From Maylandia zebra (taxonomy: Eukaryota; Chordata; Actinopteri; Cichliformes; Cichlidae), in the NCBI RefSeq assembly GCF_041146795.1, contig NC_135167.1:28675454-28739453 (forward strand): 64,000 bases of DNA. The letters run 5' to 3'. Positions within the stretch are counted from its first letter, which is position 1; each line of letters starts with the position of its first letter. Below are positions 12,950-45,189 of this stretch, in pieces. Below the pieces are notes generated by a model. It searched no databases, had not been told where the DNA came from, and saw only the letters and a list, made by a program, of their open reading frames with translations. Position numbers and translations under genes: made by a program.

Positions 12950-13400
12950 AAAGGGCACCGAGTAGCACATTCGTTGCTTAGCGACAGGTAACTACCCAGC
13001 ATTTCCTTCACACGGAGCTGTGCTTCCGGCGTAGAAGAAGACGCTCATGCCGTTGTGCACTTCATTGGTAGGCACTTTTATAATGGGACTTCTTTTTGTA
13101 GCTAAGCTAGTGAACCCAGTTGAGCTAACAGTGCACAACAGTGCATCCGTCTTCATTTGATCTTCGCTCCTCTTAACTAGACTTTTTGACTTGTGTCTGT
13201 TAACGCTAGCAGCGGGGGCTGAGGAAACGTGACGCTTGCTAACAGAAGCTAGCTCCACTATGTTGAAGCATGGGCAGTGTAAAATACTGACTCTTTTATA
13301 CTGTCTGTGGTTTCAAAGAAAAGTAACTGCAAGCTGCAGGTGTACGGTTTCTGCTCTATCACATCTCACTGCGCTAGAGAGAGGTTAAAGAGAGCAACGT
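12950..13400 (+). promoter_or_regulatory. dtwd1: Candidate dtwd1 promoter / 5' noncoding exon region
   Basis: This is the only patch upstream of dtwd1 that is clearly richer in G+C and CpG than its surroundings. It lies 1.4-1.8 kb before the first coding exon. That exon starts directly after an acceptor (TTCTTCATCAG then CTATG), so at least one noncoding 5' exon must exist upstream. I could not fix the exon or start site. Confidence 0.3.
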
Positions 13401-13537
13401 TTCATGTTGTTTATCCATGTGCTAATTACTAATCTGTATTTAGCAAACGCGCTACACTCGGACACCAGCGTTTCCCCATTAGCTGATGCTTACGATCCCC
13501 CATGTTTATCAGAAATTCAACAGTATGTACATACAAT

Positions 13538-14252
13538 CACTGGCCCCTTGATTAGGCACACCCTGCTAGTTTAATCTTCAGAGGTGCGTTAATTCTACGT
13601 GTCATCGATTCATCAAGGTGATGTAAACTTTTGATTCACAGTCGCTACAGATTAGCCAGTTTGCCAAGAATATCTTCCCCACACCATTACACCAATACCA
13701 GTACTGTTAATACAATGCATGATGGATCCATGCTCTCATGCTGTTTTTGCCAAATTGTGATCCTACCATTTGAAAATTGAGACTCAGACCATGCAACATT
13801 TTTCCAGTCTTCAATTTTACCAGTTGTTGCCTCAGTCTCCTGTTCTTAGCAGACAGGAGCAGCACCTGATGTGGTCCTTTGCTACTGTAGTCATCAACAT
13901 GTTTCTTCAGAGATGCTCTCTGCATTCCTTGGTTGTAACGAGTGGTTAATGAATTACTCTTGCCTTGCGATCAGATTGATGCAATCTGGCCATTCTCCTC
14001 TCACCTCTGGCAGCAACAAGACATTTTCACCTACAGAACTGACACTTTTCTTCCTATTGTCTTTAAACCCCAGTAGCTCAGATTAGCCCATCTGGCATCA
14101 ACAGCCATGGGTTTCTCCTTCTTTCTGATGCTTGCTTTGAACTTCATCTCATCTTCTCTTCATGTCCTCTGGAACCATGTCTACTATCCTAAATGGATTA
14201 TGTTACTGCTATGTGATTGACTAATTAGATATTTCCATTAACAAGATTTATG
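13538..14252 (-). mobile_element. Tc1-like transposon remnant (family B), antisense
   Basis: The left end CACTGGCCCCTTGATTAGGC is a decayed copy of the inverted repeat CACTCACCGGCCACTTTATT seen at 62719. The minus strand at 13707-13925 still reads as transposase, including LLLSAKNRRLRQQL. The right end stops at about 14252, before the second inverted repeat, so the copy is truncated. Further copies are at 46747-48398 and 62719-63658, and a solo end at 52773-52800. Confidence 0.75.
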
Positions 14253-14759
14253 GTTTTCTGTTTTCTAAGAACTTCTATCTCAGTGACTGTGCTCACAATG
14301 TGATGTTTGGGAATTTGACGTGTTCATATTTGAACCAGAAATGGGTAATGTCATATAATGTGATCTTATTCAGTTACCAGAACTGCAGAACTAACATGAT
14401 GATCTTGCCACTCGTATTAATTTATACTAGCTTCTAATCTGGCCAATGTAAAATCATAAGACGCTACAATAAAATAGTTAAATGAAACATTATTTTTAAA
14501 AGATTTACTCATTCCAAGAGTTACAATGCTCTGTTTTATGAAATTTTTTAGATGAAAAGCATTCAAGCTGCACCGTACTATCACAGCAACAAATTTTCCA
14601 ATCTAATCATTACCAGTCACGCACAATTTTAATGAACTCTTAGCTCTATAACTAGCTTTTTCCATGTTATTGTGTCCTTTGAGTTTAAGTCTTTGTAAAT
14701 GTTAGATTATTTATGTCTGCTAATATTGGCATTATTTGCTCTGTTATTCTTCATCAGCT

Positions 14760-17570
14760 ATGAGTGTACTTGTGCTCCAAGACAAGTCTGTCAACAGAGC
14801 AAAAATGAGCGGCCTGGATCAGGACCAGCGTCATCATCCCAGTTGCCGGGAAAAAACACTGGCCTCTGATTCATCCGACTCCCGTGAGCTTCCCAGTCAG
14901 CAGCTCCAGGGGCTCAAATTGGCATCACATGCAGTGCTAGAGGAAGCACAGCAAAGGGGCAGGTTAAAGTGCTCTAAATGTGGAGGCTCGAGGATGTTCT
15001 TCTGCTACACATGCTGCTCCTTAGTGGGCATGAGCCTGCAAGATGTCCCCACAGTGAAGGTTTGTAGGAGGTTAGGACTCACCTGCTTTGTCTTTTAACA
15101 GAGGCCTTCACCATTGTCTTAATTGGTTGCAAAATGCCTTTTTTTAAAATTATTTAACGTTAAATATTTTGGCATGATGTTGCTGAAATCCAACTCTCCC
15201 CTCGACCTGACTTTACACACTGTGTGTTACACTCAGCTTCCTGTGAAGATAGACATCATCAAGCATCCCAACGAGACAGATGGCAAGAGCACTGCCATCC
15301 ACGCCAAGATTCTCGCACCCAGTGACATCACAATATATACTTACCCCTGCATACCTGAATACCAAAAAGACAAGGTTAGTTCTTTTTTATCCTTGTAGTT
15401 GTGTTTTTTATCCTAAAAGAAAGAATGGAGTTTATTTAACTGTAAAACATGCTGTCTGCCTTGTACCTTATGTGGCTTCAGCTAACAATTACGTTTATGA
15501 TTGATTCATCTGGAAATTACTTCCCAGAAAACTTTTTTGTATCTTCACTTGTCTTGTTTTCACTACTCAGTCAAATAGCATATTCAGTTTTCTATGACAC
15601 AACACAGAAAAGCATGTGGCATGTTTTGTTTGGAAACAGAGGTTAAATTGATCATCAAAAGTGATTTTCTCTCATCTACTAATCCATGAGTGTCAAACAT
15701 ATGGCCTACAGGCCAGAACAGCGCTTCAAAAGATCCCATCAGGCCTGCTGGATGGCTTGTTGGAGTGTATAATATAAAGAGCGGGGCGGCATATGTAGTT
15801 TTTGGACTTTTCTGTGTATTTAGTACCAAAAAGACTTAAAAGCTTCGAGAACTAAAAGGGATCGTGCGAACTGTTATTTTCATCCGATCCAGTGGTCGGA
15901 ATCATTGTAAGTTTAAAAACTTTCTCAGTGACAAAAACATTACACAAGCACACCATAGCAAACTGAGGAAAGGTGATTGCGCAAAGGAGCTGCGCCCGTG
16001 TGTTTCACTGAGCTCACTATACAACAGTCTTGAGTCACTCACCATTTTTTCTTCCAAGACGAAAGCAATTTTTTTGTTATTGAGCAATAGTTCTTCAGGC
16101 TTTCTGAAGGTCTATCAAAGTTTGTCTTTGGATTTTGGCTGCTTTTTCACTCATTGTTTTTAGTCCAGTCTTTATACCTGACCATTTTATTAAGAGGAAT
16201 GTTTGTTTTGTTTTTTTGGTTTGTTAAGCCACTCCCCTTTTGTAAACTGATGGTTCCCTTTCAGAATTTACTTTACACTAAAACCAATGGAAGTAGTTGA
16301 GTATTTATTATGCAGCGGCTTTTGCTAGTTTTGAACCAATGTCTGATATCACTGACTTAGCATTTTCTTTGGCATCTATTAGTCTTTTTCTTTATATTGT
16401 TGCTTACAATAATTCTCGATACTATGTTGAATTAACTGTATTCATTTTAGTGCAGAAATCTAATTTAAGCGTATGTTCTGAAACTGTTGCTCTCCACTAA
16501 AGTCAAATTGTAAATGCTTATCTTTTGCATTTTGTACCGTTGTTTATTTTCAGCATAAAAATCTTAGATTTTTACCCAGTCTGCAAACAACCAGTGAAAC
16601 ATTTCTAAAAGATTTAGATTTATTTGCTGCAGCTCCATTCTTCAGTTCAAAGCTCACAGCACTTATGCAATCAGATTGTTATTTCAGCTGAATGAGTTTA
16701 GTCCACAAGCCATACATTTGTATTGTTTTTCTTGTCTTCTCATTTATTTAAATCAATTGATTTAGTGTTTTCACTTCTTCAACTTTATCCCTCACCTGTC
16801 AAACAGTTTACATCCTGTTCTCTGCTTCCTAAATTTAGCCTTTTATAAACCACCCCACTGTAAAAACACGTGTTCGAGACACATTTTATGCCCCAGCACA
16901 GTTTGCATGATGGCGTTCCTCTCCGTCTTCGCTCGCTCCAGGTGGTGTTGGTATTCCCTGGTCCGAGGGCCGTCTCAGTTCAAGACATGATGAAGTGTTT
17001 ACATGACAGGTCACACGACTCCGCTGATGAACCGTGCAGAAAGAGGTTAAAAACTGAGCAAGTTCAAGGTTCCACACGCACGTCTGAGAGCTCAGAGTCG
17101 GGGACGCCAGATGAAGCAAAAAGCTCAGTGTCAAAGGTGGATCCCCTACACAGGGTGGTCTTCATTGACAGCACATGGAACCAGACCAATAAGATCAGCA
17201 CAGACGAGAGACTGCAAGGTAATCATGAAAGATTGCATTTGAGTGGGTTTCCAAAGAACTCGAGACTGCTGGTGATTATTCACTCACAATTGAATTTACC
17301 ATGATCTCACGATGTTGTGACTGACGTGTTTCTCCCCCAGATTTGCTCCAGGTAGAGTTGAAGATGAGAAAAACGTGTTTCTGGCGTCATCAAAAGGGCA
17401 AGCCGGACACTTATCTAGCTACTATCGAAGCCATATATTATTTTCTCATGGACTTCCACGAGCATTGCCTCGACGAGGAGTACAGCGGAGAATACGACAA
17501 CCTTCTCTTCTTCTACTCCTACCTGCACTCAATTGTTAACAAAGCCAAAACCTCTGCTGGAAAATGCTGA
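14760..17570 (+). CDS. dtwd1: tRNA-uridine aminocarboxypropyltransferase 1 (DTW domain containing 1), 4 exons
   Basis: DTWD1 transfers the aminocarboxypropyl group of S-adenosylmethionine to a tRNA uridine, forming acp3U; the human protein modifies position 20. Coding exons are 14760-15059, 15237-15374, 16942-17218 and 17341-17570, giving 314 residues (human 304). A zinc-ribbon-like set of cysteines sits at 71, 74, 82 and 85. Next comes the highly conserved [20 protein letters not shown]. The family-defining D-x-T-W motif is DSTW at residues 222-225, within [12 protein letters not shown]. The C-terminal [14 protein letters not shown] and [10 protein letters not shown] blocks match human closely. 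The ATG at 14760 is the first after the acceptor; a second in-frame ATG 15 codons later could also serve. The linker at about residues 165-210 is variable, as in other vertebrates. Confidence 0.95.
15687..15770. mobile_element. hAT-type element end fragment
   Basis: The phrase GAGTGTCAAACATATGGCCT, followed by GGCCTGCTGGATGG, resembles one end of a common nonautonomous hAT element of fish and mammals. It lies in dtwd1 intron 2. No second terminus or target duplication was found. Confidence 0.45.
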
Positions 17571-17810
17571 AGAGGACAGACTAAAAGACATCAAACACTG
17601 TAGCTGAAGCGTTTTATGTTAATAGATTCTGATTATGCAGAAAAATAATTTTTAGTTTTTGAACTCGAATGACATTTTCTTATGCATGAATGGACAGTGT
17701 GACCGTAGTAGTACAAAGAAAGGAATTTCTGATACATTTAAACATTTTAATTTACAAATTAGTGCACAATGATGTTTGTGTTCTGCTGTAATCACATTTG
17801 TTGCAGACCC

Positions 17811-17816
17811 AATAAA
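17811..17816 (+). promoter_or_regulatory. dtwd1: dtwd1 polyadenylation signal AATAAA
   Basis: A canonical AATAAA lies 241 bases after the dtwd1 stop and less than 100 bases from the nnt stop codon on the other strand. The dtwd1 transcript end therefore falls in or near the nnt 3' UTR. Confidence 0.7.
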
Positions 17817-17906
17817 CTTGTTTTTGTAAAATAGGTATCTCACATGCCAAAAATTTTAATAACTTTTAAGTTCTTAACAATTGTACACGGCAGTAATGAG
17901 TTGTAA

Positions 17907-34366
<16,460 letters not shown>

Positions 34367-34950
34367 GGCTGCTGAGCGTCCGCCCTGAGGCTCCTTCTAA
34401 GCTCTTGATTACGAACACAAACAAGGAGAAGCAGAGGTTGGCGATAAGGCGACACTACATCTACAGTCAAATAAAAAAGAACATAATTTTTTAAAAATAC
34501 CCTCAAAGCAAGTCCCGGGCCCCCCTTTCCCCAAGTCACACACTCAGACTATGCGTGCTGCGAGGCCTACAAACAGCAGAGTGACATTTCAGCCGCACAC
34601 ACACATGCAGAGCACAGGGTTGATTACACACTCCAGGCTTCTCTTCGCGAGAACTGGAATTATGACGGCACAGGGGGGAAAGTGTGCCAAGTGTGGCCTG
34701 GTTGTTGTGAGCCGGAGAAGAGCAACCAGTGTGCAGATAACAAAGGGGGGGCTGGAGGGGGGACAGCTCAGATACAGTCAAGACTGGAAAAAATGTGGTG
34801 TTTACAAATGTTGGTCTGTCTTATATAAAGACAAATAATGCCACAACCAGAAAGACAAAACAAAACACATGACTGTGGAAACTTGTCATACTTTGGTTGA
34901 TGTTTTGATTTCTGAGTCACAACAACGTTTTGCTGTTTACCTTCCCTCCC

Positions 34951-34982
34951 ATTCATTCATTCATTCATTCATTCATTCATTT
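34951..34982. repeat. (ATTC)n microsatellite
   Basis: This is a run of about eight ATTC units upstream of nnt. Confidence 0.9.
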
Positions 34983-35710
34983 TACTGAATCACACTCAAA
35001 TCACTGCTCCTCATTCTCCAGTAATCTAGTCACACACTCAAAGACCGGCTGATGGACTTGCTTGTTCTCACACTTGCCTTTCAGGTTTCCAGAAAGAGCG
35101 GGTTTCACAGCAGTGTCACCTGCGAGGTTCCTATACCCCCAAAATCCTTCCCGTCTGCTTGCAAGGAGAGACAGACGACCTTCCACAGTTTCCTTATCAC
35201 TGCCGGACTATTTGAGTATAAATAGTAAGCCCACGTGACTTCAGTCATCACCACCTCTGAAGCAGCTAAACTCCTTCAGGCCCTGCGCAGGCTGATACAC
35301 TGCCACACTCCCACAGAATTAAGGGCTGGATTAAGACGCCCGGGAAGGAAGACACTGGCTGGTCATTTTATTTGAGAGCGGATGAACCGACCGGCTATGG
35401 TCCTTACTGTGCAATAAAGTAGCTGTTAAAACAGTATCAGTAAGAACAAACACTTTCAGTCTATCTTGGGCACAAGTAATTGGGGACTACCTGGTGTCGG
35501 TGTTGTTAATTAGGCCAGTGAGCATTTTCGTTTCTGCACACAAGGTGACGCCAGAGAGTCAGAGAACGCTGTCCCACCTGTAAATGGTTGGACGGCAAAA
35601 ACTATTACTGCTCCCTCTCTTTGTTAGTCCCTGTCACGTGATAATGCAATCTTATCGGTTTATAAATTTGTATTTACATTTATATTTACATAAAATCCCA
35701 TTATTGCATT

Positions 35711-35786
<76 letters not shown>

Positions 35787-35787
35787 G
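35711..35787. repeat. (ATAG)n microsatellite
   Basis: This is an essentially perfect array of about 19 ATAG/GATA units. Its length suggests high polymorphism. Confidence 0.95.
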
Positions 35788-35826
35788 AACAATTAATAAT
35801 AATGGTAATTACGGGAATAAAATCAT

Positions 35827-35878
35827 TATTATATTATATTATATTATATTATATTATATTATATTATTCTTTTTTAAT
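35827..35878. repeat. (TATTA)n microsatellite
   Basis: This is a five-base repeat array 40 bases after the ATAG array. Together the two form a 170-base low-complexity block between nnt and afg2b. Confidence 0.9.
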
Positions 35879-36479
35879 GTTTACTTGATATTTGAGGAAT
35901 AAACTCAGTACAAAACATGTAGCCAAACATTTATTCACACAATAATAGGTCATTTTTAGCAGGTAGGGTTTTTAAAGTATCTTATCCATAGTTTTCTAAT
36001 GATTGTTGTTTATGGCAAATTCTTTTTCACTTATTTTCATTCCAATCCTTAAACCTGACCATTTTCAGAGAAGTGTTTTTTGTTAAGCTAACCTAACTCT
36101 GACTTATGAATCATTCAAACATAAAAAGGCAAAAAAAGAAAAGAAAAAGCATAAAAAGGCACCTTACTCAAGAGATGAACCAGCGTTGTGCCTACACATT
36201 ACAGACAATTTAGCAAAGAACCGATTTCAAATCTTTTCTTTGGAGAGTTTAGACCAGCAGCCTGTCACAAAACACATCATTTGTTCTCATTTGTTCGGTT
36301 GAATTTATGAATTAAAGCCAAAGATAACAAGTTTGACAGGCATAAAATTAGATCGACAAGTGGAGAACAACAGAAGAAGTGACAGGCCTAAAAAGAACAA
36401 AAAAACAAATGCAGCAGACAAATTATATCTAAAAAATAATGTCCTTAAGAAACGGGGGGAAACAGCAAAGGCCTCACAC

Positions 36480-36760
36480 AGGACGTGAGAGTTTCATGTG
36501 ACCATTCAGTTGCTTGGACCTCTAAATTATTGAAGCAGTGTGCAGAACAAAAGGCAGCCAACATCCAAAGAAGAGCTTTGAATGTCTGTCTAGAAGCCTG
36601 GGGAACTATTCCTGAAGACTACGTAAAGAAATCACAAGAAAACCTGACTAAGATAGTTCAGACTGTGTTGAAGAATAAAGATTCCTAAACATTCCAAATA
36701 TTGACTTTTATGTTCACGAAAATTTTAAAAACTGTCTTTGTCTTATATACTGTATTTCCT
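36480..36760 (+). mobile_element. Tc1-like transposase 3' fragment (family A)
   Basis: The plus strand reads EQKAANIQRRALNVCLEAWG, then TIPEDYVKKS, then a short tail and stop, which fits the C-terminal end of a Tc1-like transposase. The phrase CCAAATATTGACTTTTATGT after the stop matches the reverse complement of the fossil at 7640-7690, suggesting the same family. The catalytic region is absent. Confidence 0.6.
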
Positions 36761-37169
36761 AGCAGAAGACTTTTACATAGTAAAGTATAGACGCGGAAGA
36801 TTAGCGTCACCTCACGCAGGAGGCTGTTTTGGTTGGCCCTGTTATTTTAATGCCACATGGATTTTGTAAACAGTAAAGTAGGAGTTGATATGTTCTGTGT
36901 AGTATATAGTTGGTATTATCACCCATTTTATTTCTGATTGTTTGGCTGCTGTCGGCTGGTTTCAGCCGTTTCCGGTACTTAAACCTCTTTGGCTTAGACC
37001 CATCTTAATCAGAGTTTTGTCCATTTAGCGCCGCTAAAAGAAGCTCTAACGGCTAGCATGTAGCATGTAGCCTCGGTGAAGTTTTATGCTGCCTCTGAGT
37101 TTCTGCTTCGTCTCTCTGCTTCACTAACGTTACGTGCGTGTCTGTCTCTATTTCCCCATCAGGTGGAGT

Positions 37170-41216
<4,047 letters not shown>

Positions 41217-41272
41217 CACACATAATGTTTGACTGATCTTAAAATTGTATCATTACTCAAATATTGTTTTAA

Positions 41273-41278
41273 AATAAA
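41273..41278 (+). promoter_or_regulatory. afg2b: afg2b polyadenylation signal AATAAA
   Basis: A canonical signal lies 57 bases after the afg2b stop, giving a very short 3' UTR. The nmes1 start codon follows only about 450 bases later. Confidence 0.75.
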
Positions 41279-41721
41279 ATAAAAAATTCTAAAATTTGAC
41301 ACACTCTCTCCCTTTTAGTCATTTCAAATAACATCCTTTTTGAGATCGGCTCGAAACCCAACCACCAGTTACTGACCTTCACTTTTACAACATGGCCATG
41401 GGAGGGTGCTGCAGACTTAGAAAATATATTGATCATCATCTATAGATGGGTTAACCTCCAGTGGTGCATTTCAGTACAGGAAACTCTCTCTGTGTACGTG
41501 CTTATCACCTCGTACAACCTCTTGTCCCGCCTCCATCTCATGAGCTCACACCGTGTCGCACTTAAAAGGAGTTCCCAGCAGCAGGTAAACTGTCACAACA
41601 TAGCTGCGTGTGAGACTGCTCCTCTTCAGTTTTGCAAGTGGATGCTTGAAGCCTTAGAATAACCACAGTTGAGTGGAAATACACTTAACTCCTCTTTGAG
41701 TGCTTAAAACCAATCAGAAAG

Positions 41722-42548
41722 ATGTCTGGATTTTTCCAAATGTTGAGAAAAAGGAAGGAGGTAAGATCATCATCATCATTATTATTATTACTCTGTTGCG
41801 TTGAGTTATATCCTGTGTGGGGGGGCATTGTGTGTTTTAATTTGTTGGATTGTTTTTTGTGCTGTAGCTCATCCCTCTGATAGGGTTTATGGCTTTTGCT
41901 GCAACAGGAGCCACCTCTGCATCGATCTACTTTCTGCTCACTAAACCTGACGTTATGTGAGTGTTACAAAGCTCTTTCTCCTTTATTAAAATAATGCATT
42001 TGTCTTATGTTTTTTTTTAGATTCATTTGCACTTCTATCTTACTTTCACAGCTGCTTAAACTCTGTTGTGTACAAATACTTAAGAATGCATTTAAATTTA
42101 CTGTTTATAGTTTGAATAAGACCAGCAACCCAGAGCCATGGGAGAGGCTGGACCCGTCAAAGCCCCAGAAGGTAATGTAATAACATTGCAGAGCACTTAA
42201 TAATGTTTATATTCTGGCTAATAAGCCTTCCGGTTCTTATCAGCACCAAAACATAAGCAGACTCTCCTCCTGCAGCTTCAATCTGCTGAGTCATTGAAGA
42301 AAGAATTTTATCATTAACGCCGGTCATTAATGTCATCGAGAGAAAATAAATTACCACAAGTAATGGCACAGCCCCGGTGCGGCCACATCATTAAGTCTGT
42401 TCAGTGTAACACTTATAAATAGGTCAGACGAAGCCTCGTCATGTTTTTTTTCTTTTAAATTTCTGGCATTTCATTGCAGCTCATCACCATCAATCAGCAG
42501 TGGAAGCCCGTGGAGGAGCTGGAGATCGTGAAGAGCCTCACAAAGTGA
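41722..42548 (+). CDS. nmes1: NMES1 / C15orf48 orthologue (NDUFA4-like complex IV subunit, MOCCI), 4 exons
   Basis: This gene encodes a small inner-membrane protein. In mammals it is a paralogue of NDUFA4 that replaces it in cytochrome c oxidase during inflammation and lowers respiratory activity. Coding exons are 41722-41760, 41868-41956, 42111-42171 and 42480-42548, giving 85 residues (human 83). The N-terminus MSGFFQMLRKRKELIPL and the C-terminal half (NPEPWERLDPSKPQ, LITINQQWKPVEELE) match human closely. A single membrane helix runs from about residue 14 to 36 (LIPLIGFMAFAATGATSASI). It directly follows afg2b on the same strand, as in human. All introns are GT-AG. The 3' UTR carries a miR-147 hairpin. 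Confidence 0.95.
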
Positions 42549-42604
42549 AAGAGCCCGGGTTTCTCCCGAGAGTCTGACGACACGCCTCCGCTCCCTCCCC
42601 CCCC

Positions 42605-42685
42605 ATTAGTCTAACAGAATCGTTTCTGCACAAACTAGGATGCTTTGACACTCAGTGTGCGGAAATGCTTCTGCTCAACTGGTGG
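42605..42685 (+). ncRNA. mir147: miR-147 precursor hairpin in the nmes1 3' UTR
   Basis: The 3' arm starting at 42655 reads GTGTGCGGAAATGCTTCTGC, which matches human miR-147b-3p as I remember it; the 22-nt mature form would end at 42676. The arms 42615-42632 and 42656-42673 pair over 18 positions with one T/C mismatch and two G-U wobbles, around a 23-nt loop. The 5' arm TTTCTGCACAAACT agrees with the known star strand. In mammals miR-147b is processed from the C15orf48 3' UTR, so protein and microRNA come from one transcript, as here (stop 42548, poly(A) signal 42972). Confidence 0.93.
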
Positions 42686-42971
42686 GGTTCACCCTGCTCT
42701 GTACTGACCTTTCTCAAGGACATCCATCACATCACACCACAATAGGCAAATATGGTAACTGACGACCGTGCAGCCTTTGAGTCCGAGGATGATAATGTTA
42801 TCTTTCTCTGGGTCTCTGTCAGTATATATTATTACAGAAGTATATATCATTGAATTTATTTTACCAAGGTTGGTGGTCCACGTGTTCTTGCTGTAGATGT
42901 GAATGTACGATAGTGTTTTAATGGAAAAGACACAGAATGTTGATTTATTTTGTAATGTACTGTACAGTGAT

Positions 42972-42977
42972 AATAAA
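42972..42977 (+). promoter_or_regulatory. nmes1: nmes1 polyadenylation signal AATAAA
   Basis: A canonical signal lies 424 bases after the nmes1 stop and about 300 bases beyond the miR-147 hairpin. The hairpin therefore lies inside the predicted transcript. Confidence 0.75.
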
Positions 42978-44045
42978 TTATTTTAAAAATTTTCTGTCCC
43001 AGTGCTGCTTTTGTGCTTTATTCAAACTAACGTATTTAAATGTGCTGTCTGCTATAAAACTATAAGCATCATTTAATTCTGAGAGTATGTTTGACCTAGA
43101 AATCCATTATGAAGTTAAATGTAGCCAAAAGAGATGCCACACATGGTTAGTTTTAAGCTCTTGTGCATTTTTCTTATAACAGCAGCTTCATGACATCAAC
43201 GCTGCTGTTTTTCACACCAAACATGCCAACTCATCAAAACAGGAAGGGTGCAGGTGTTACTAATAAGCTTAACTAGCAATACGAGAACCCCGGGGCTAAA
43301 AGGCAGCTGAATGGAATTCAGTCTCATTATTCTAATGTGTTTGCACCTGATGTCCACATGCTATCTGTGACACGTCCTGTAAAATATCTCATTAAAAAGG
43401 CAGAACACCAAAAACGGTTCAAAACTCACCTTTACACTTTTTCAAGTGAACATAGGAAATTTAGGGCAATCAAAATAAAGGAAGTTCCCTCTTAACTGAT
43501 GAGGGACATTTTCCAAAATAAACACACTGCTAAAAATAAACCTATTAGCTAATTTATAAAATTAGAGATGCAAGCAAATGGGTCACGGGAGCAGATCTGC
43601 ACAGGCAGCAAGAAATTAGCCGGACAGCCAGGCTGGACCACAAAATCCACTGTTGGATTTTTAAAAGCTTTACTAAGATACTACGAATCGCTGTTGCACA
43701 CAGCCTCTTTCACATAAGCTGGTTATCTTTTTCCAGCACACTGGTTATATAAGGAACATTCATTTGGGGGGTTTAAAGCTCCTCTTAGGCCTGTGTGTAA
43801 TGAATTAAGAACAGAAAAAAAGGATGGCAACAGAGTCCCAATGGTGATGTATGCAATTTTCCATCCTCCCCCCTTCCCATTCCATCCCCACCGTTAACCT
43901 TGCAGCTCCATTCCAATGCTTCCCAGGTGTCACATGACCATTATACACAAAATCCAACAATGCTCAAGCAGAAAAGTAAATAGAGATAGAGGCTAATAAT
44001 CTCAATATCTATGAAAATAATAACAAATAACAAATAAACAATGAT

Positions 44046-44049
<4 letters not shown>

Positions 44050-44119
<70 letters not shown>
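44050..44119. repeat. (TA)n tract
   Basis: This is a perfect TA dinucleotide run of about 70 bases, followed by TA-rich DNA to about 44165. Such tracts can extrude cruciforms and are often unstable. Confidence 0.95.
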
Positions 44120-44121
<2 letters not shown>

Positions 44122-45189
44122 CAGTATAATATTATAAAAAATAAATATAATATTATATATTATATCTTGTTGCTTTTAAGATAATTTGAATGTGGGTAAT
44201 TTCATCTTATTTCAAAAGTTTTGCCAAATTCCAACAAGCACAGAGCCAGGTGCATGCTGATGGAGCATGTAGAGGTGACCAGCATCATGGTACCATTCTT
44301 TTAGCAGCTGTTGGTCAAACAAACAAGCCCCTATGGTAGTGCTTTGTGAGCACGGGGCAGGAAGACATGTCTGTATTTATTTTAAGCTAAGCTAAAGATA
44401 TGATAGCCGAAGCTTCAAAGTGTGCAGGCGTGAAATAATACTCTGTTTAAAAAAAAAAAAAAACATTTACGTGCTGGAATATTTTGACTAAGAATTGTTG
44501 ATTTGGGGTTTTTTTTCTCTGTATGGTGAAAATAATGCTGTGATGCTGACTAAGAGCAATGTACAGGTCTTCTTATTATCACACAGCTACATGAGCCCCT
44601 TCCTCTGTTTGGATGAGTGAATCCTTCCTGAAAGGATAGCCTTAAGAATATGTCATAAAAAAAATACTCCCCCACAAATAGTTGGATATGAAAGGAACAG
44701 GTGTAACTAGTAACAGTCAGTGGCTCTGTATTCAAGCATAACTGAAAAACATGCCAGCTTGGTACAATAGCAGCTTTTTGGGACATGGCGTGGTGCCATT
44801 ATGGGCGTTATTAGACCCACCTGTCGTTTTGCAGCAGTGACACGGAAGATTCCCTCAATTTCCTCAAGCAGCCACTGTCTAGGTTTTGATCATATTACAT
44901 GATTTCATAACTAAACTGTTTGCCAAGCTTTGCCAAAGCTTGCATGCAATTGTATAGGTGTGTGTTTGGGTTTTTAAGCATTTGTCATCTGAGCAATTTT
45001 AATCCACAGCAACTGAGTAAACAATCTGCTGCACAAGACGCTCAGACTTAAAGTTCAGCATTAGACGGCTGTTTAGAATTGTTTAGGATGAACTTTTAGG
45101 ATTCCATTTTGTTTTTTTCACCATCTAATCTCCACTCATCTGCTCCTTTTATGACCGAGTGGGCATTCAGTGCTCCCATTGTGTTTCAG

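Larger units (their letters stand above)
34367..37169. promoter_or_regulatory. Divergent intergenic region between nnt and afg2b
   Basis: The two genes point away from each other, so both promoters lie in this 2.8 kb stretch. The 34370-35400 part is the better candidate for nnt 5' UTR and promoter. The afg2b start exon follows an acceptor (TTTCCCCATCAG at 37151-37162), so a noncoding exon probably lies just upstream, perhaps around 36950-37075. The middle holds microsatellites and a transposon fragment. Exact start sites could not be placed. Confidence 0.4.

Noticed and set aside
16870-16941. Extension of dtwd1 exon 3 upstream as coding
   Set aside because: The exon 2 frame joins only at 16942 after the CGCTCGCTCCAG acceptor; the upstream part does not match DTWD1.
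35711-35878. Repeat array as a possible CRISPR
   Set aside because: It is simple 4-bp and 5-bp microsatellite DNA without spacers, in an animal genome.
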